DNA of 64,000 nucleotides, from NCBI RefSeq assembly GCF_963920925.1, contig NZ_CAWUDI010000019.1, positions 1 to 64,000 of the forward strand, in the 5' to 3' direction. Of this stretch, positions 62,301 through 64,000 are shown piece by piece. Within the stretch, counting starts at the first letter, position 1. Each line of letters starts with the position of its first letter. The notes under the pieces are model-generated. The model ran no database searches. It was not told the origin of the DNA and worked only from the letters and a program-made list of their open reading frames with translations. Source of the DNA: Rivularia sp963920925 (GTDB lineage Bacteria; Cyanobacteriota; Cyanobacteriia; Cyanobacteriales; Nostocaceae). The position numbers and the translations under genes are program-made.

Positions 62301-64000
62301 CAAGCTAACCAAGCTGATGTTACCACCCAAGGACAACAATTAAACGCAAACGGACAAATAGTTATTGTACCTAGTGATGATGGCATATCTTCTTGGAATG
62401 TCGCCACCGATTTAAACGTTGATGTAAATTCCAACTTAGCAAAACTTCCTTTACAATCAATTGCACGAGAATTAGATGAGGAAGCAATCCCAAAAATTCA
62501 AGGTAGAGCCGATTTTTCCGGTAGACTTATCGGTAGAAACTTAATTTCAGCACCTTTTGCTCCCGGTAATCTGAGATTAGCAGGAAATTTAAACTTAAGA
62601 AATCTTGCTTTAGATCAAATCGCTTTTCAACCTTTATTACAAGGCCCCGTTGACGTAAACTTAGGAAATAGCATCGAATTTGATTTACAGGGTAAAACGG
62701 ATCGAATCGCCGCAAACTTACAACCCTGTACCAGACAAGATTGCTTATCCCCTTATCTTCCCACCTTCTTCGACTTAAAACAAGGTGTAAATACTCAAAA
62801 TCCGATTCTTCTTAGCGGTGTACGAAAAGGTGATGTTTTAGATATCAACTTGAAAAATGCTTCTTTATCCTTATTAAATCTTGTTCCCGTCGTTGAAGAA
62901 ACTATTGGTGCCCCTGTAGATGGTAAAGTAACCGGAAATCTCGATGTAAATCTCTTTAACTTAGCAACTGCGGGAAATATTCAGGTAGAAAATCCTGCCA
63001 TCGGTGCTGTCAAAGCCAAAGAATTTGTCGCTGATTTCTCTTATGATGGAGAAATTGCTCGTGTTGATGCGGCAACTTTGCAAATTGGTGAAACTGAATA
63101 TGCTTTACAAGGTGCTTTGAATTTAGAATCCCAAGATATCAACGGCAGATTGGTAGCTAATGGTGGAAGAGTACAAGATATTTTCGCTGCTATAAATGTA
63201 TTTAATTTAGAAGATTTTCAGGGTGGAGTTAACAGTATATTAAATCCAGAATACGGTGATGCTGCTAACTTACCAACTCAAGCAGTTGGAAAACCAGAAG
63301 CTCCTATACTTGAACAATTACGCTTACTTGCAGAAATTACCCGTTTAATTCAACAACAAGCAGCTTTACAACAAGATGAAAATACGATTCAATTTGATAT
63401 TACTGGGGAATATGATGCCGAAGTTGCTGTTGCTGGAAAACTGACAAATCCCCAAGTTAATTTTCAGCTATTAGGTGACAATTGGCAATGGCGACCTCAA
63501 GAAGAATATGTCACAGTGATTCCCAAGAAAGGTGTTGTTGTTAAACAAAATCAAGCTATAGATATTAGTCAAGTAGTTGCTAGTGGAAGTTATAATAACG
63601 GCATAATTAAATTAGATCCAGCAAGAGTTAATGTGAATGGTGGTTTAATTGCTGTTGATGGAACTTTAGAATTAGATGGATTCAAATCATTAGGAACGGT
63701 AAAAGTTGCAAATCTTCCCGTAGAATTAGCTGAAAGGTTTGTCGATTTACCCGTTGATGTCGGTGGTAAATTTAATTTACAAGCAAACCTGGGTGGAAAT
63801 GCATTCAAACCAGATATTCCCCAAGGTGCATTTTCCTTAGTTAACGGTACCATCAACGAAAAACCTTTGGGAGAATTAGCCGGGAATTTCAACTATATTG
63901 ATTCTATCGGTAGACTTGTCACCACTCCTAATTCCGTTGTCAAAGTTGATGCTACGGTTGCTTATCCCCTGCAACCAAATCGTCAAAATACCGTAGCCGT
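59313..64000 (+). CDS. TamB-like translocation/assembly module protein (3' end outside window)
   Basis: An open frame starts at the ATG at 59313 and continues without a stop to the window edge, so at least 1562 residues are encoded. The N-terminus is basic and Gln/Arg-rich, then one membrane anchor (about residues 27-48, AVKIFGASLVGLGVAGYFGLD). A very long repetitive beta-rich region follows, with recurring strands of the 'G(N/S)L..NA(N)LN' and 'LPLPVTVNN' type. This matches cyanobacterial TamB/AsmA-like (DUF490-related) proteins, which form long hydrophobic grooves between inner and outer membranes and are implicated in lipid or outer-membrane protein transfer. The family-defining C-terminal DUF490 domain lies beyond the window, so the call rests on architecture. 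It is probably monocistronic. Confidence 0.85.
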   Translation, partial: MTPPNNPQDSTSTPQSQRRRRVWLRNAVKIFGASLVGLGVAGYFGLDYWIRRKLPPLLDQQLTEFVNRPVKVGDVKFWSLSGIRLENSSIPATANDPNYVKAKAVDIGINPIPLLFTQTLPLRITLIEPDVYVEQDKQGEWVRLNLDTGEGELPFDIDAKINLRRAKVAVLPQALKDPFAVEDINGYLNYSQNKAWQLQYGINAPVVKGKVDIDGVTQLTDYKSRINARIDNLSLPDLSNYVKDNLPVTIPSGLLNADLEIDLPGLSKFAETQVVGSANLQKLQVKSPQLKVPLNATANLQFDGQSVSFKDTRANYGNLIAAVSGVADLDKGFDLKVNTNSFGIGNLLQTTALKSPVNINGNLQAELLLKGDVENPILLGNVVSQKGIVVDKTAFSKVNTVFGGNFKQFVLQEFRATPATGGNIIAKGEVSFPKSLPEVKDFSKSKIALDFDARIANPGAIVANYGVTDDMLKLGRLLAEGEVNGTVANPRGVLSWKLPQAEADIVGRVSGSGNIRLAQNLITLNNTTLRTAEGKVNVDGRANLATNNWNASVNANTLALNPFLAKVENVGERIQDTRLFLQRGNVQLAGSLNNFNPASIRGNADLNLNVNQGNLAVNGNVNQGILTANANVRGIGLNKLVPELPLAVTVANTQVNVSGRLNELINYQSIDSLNSFRASVDGNLILPEVKGRGRVDFNGSGNFATKNWNLVANANSLPISTLLSAEQRKQFRLNQLNQPVTLRRGNVRLAGNLDIINDFDFNKVNGNANLNLAVNNGRLLVDGNLNQGILQANVNANSIRANAFLPELPIPVTVANTRVNLSGRLQDLLELESFDSNNLDKLNSFRATANGRLIVPGSRGDINFNANGNLATNNLQAVVNANRISLNQLLPDTPLPVTVNNSRVNVTGKINQLLANNFDNLNADVNANLGVAQGSVRAIANFNNGRIASNINANNVNTPLLCRSFDIQCPELSQLSAKLNLTGEVKPLLEGNPILIQANQADVTTQGQQLNANGQIVIVPSDDGISSWNVATDLNVDVNSNLAKLPLQSIARELDEEAIPKIQGRADFSGRLIGRNLISAPFAPGNLRLAGNLNLRNLALDQIAFQPLLQGPVDVNLGNSIEFDLQGKTDRIAANLQPCTRQDCLSPYLPTFFDLKQGVNTQNPILLSGVRKGDVLDINLKNASLSLLNLVPVVEETIGAPVDGKVTGNLDVNLFNLATAGNIQVENPAIGAVKAKEFVADFSYDGEIARVDAATLQIGETEYALQGALNLESQDINGRLVANGGRVQDIFAAINVFNLEDFQGGVNSILNPEYGDAANLPTQAVGKPEAPILEQLRLLAEITRLIQQQAALQQDENTIQFDITGEYDAEVAVAGKLTNPQVNFQLLGDNWQWRPQEEYVTVIPKKGVVVKQNQAIDISQVVASGSYNNGIIKLDPARVNVNGGLIAVDGTLELDGFKSLGTVKVANLPVELAERFVDLPVDVGGKFNLQANLGGNAFKPDIPQGAFSLVNGTINEKPLGELAGNFNYIDSIGRLVTTPNSVVKVDATVAYPLQPNRQNTVA

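Overview
The window looks like chromosomal DNA of a filamentous, probably heterocyst-forming cyanobacterium (Nostocales; perhaps Calothrix/Rivularia-like, but the genus cannot be fixed from sequence alone). The evidence is AT-rich DNA with long intergenic spacers, at least fifteen copies of the HIP1 octamer GCGATCGC, many short tandem heptamer repeats (STRRs) between genes, a cyanobacterial Ftn2/ZipN division protein, a class II Calvin-cycle aldolase, pdhA, a multi-GAF phytochrome-like histidine kinase and many Ser/Thr kinases, some carrying WD40 repeats. No phage, CRISPR array, rRNA operon or complete insertion sequence was seen. Mobile DNA is limited to small non-autonomous repeats.

Layout. 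0-8 kb: a small unknown gene, a pentapeptide-repeat protein, an ABC-2 exporter pair, and a succinyl-CoA-ligase-like pair (alpha and beta subunits on the minus strand) that lacks key catalytic residues. 8-16 kb: a membrane-anchored unknown protein, then a TetR regulator with a double palindromic operator, an RND periplasmic adaptor and an RND pump, likely one efflux module. 16-25.5 kb: a long spacer with a glutathione S-transferase remnant, a Ser/Thr kinase fused through a membrane helix to a periplasmic amino-acid-binding-type domain, ftn2/zipN, pdhA, an aldose-epimerase-like protein and tRNA-Lys(UUU). 25.5-32 kb: class II fructose-bisphosphate aldolase, a truncated YoeB-like toxin, a nitrilase-family hydrolase, a broken FMN reductase, a second ABC-2 pair and nagB. 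32-47.3 kb: a signalling region with five Ser/Thr kinases (two tandem paralogous pairs plus a kinase-WD40 fusion), a stand-alone WD40 protein, a multi-GAF histidine kinase and several small membrane or hypothetical proteins. 48-64 kb: a GH57 glycosidase, an Nfu-type Fe-S scaffold, a GAF histidine kinase, a ribbon-helix-helix protein, lepA, a large exported beta-helix/LTD/DUF4114 protein, and a TamB-like gene running off the right edge.

How it works together. Central carbon genes (pdhA, aldolase, nagB, GH57, the ligase-like pair) are scattered as single units among signalling genes, with no long operon visible. The clearest functional unit is TetR-adaptor-RND pump. Genome erosion is visible: three gene remnants (GST, YoeB, FMN reductase), at least two families of small inverted-repeat elements, and STRR arrays that in several places supply the stop codon and last residues of genes. 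The observations most worth following are the ligase-like pair without its catalytic histidine, the kinase fused to a periplasmic binding domain, the possible bilin-binding GAF domains, and the STRR-derived protein tails.
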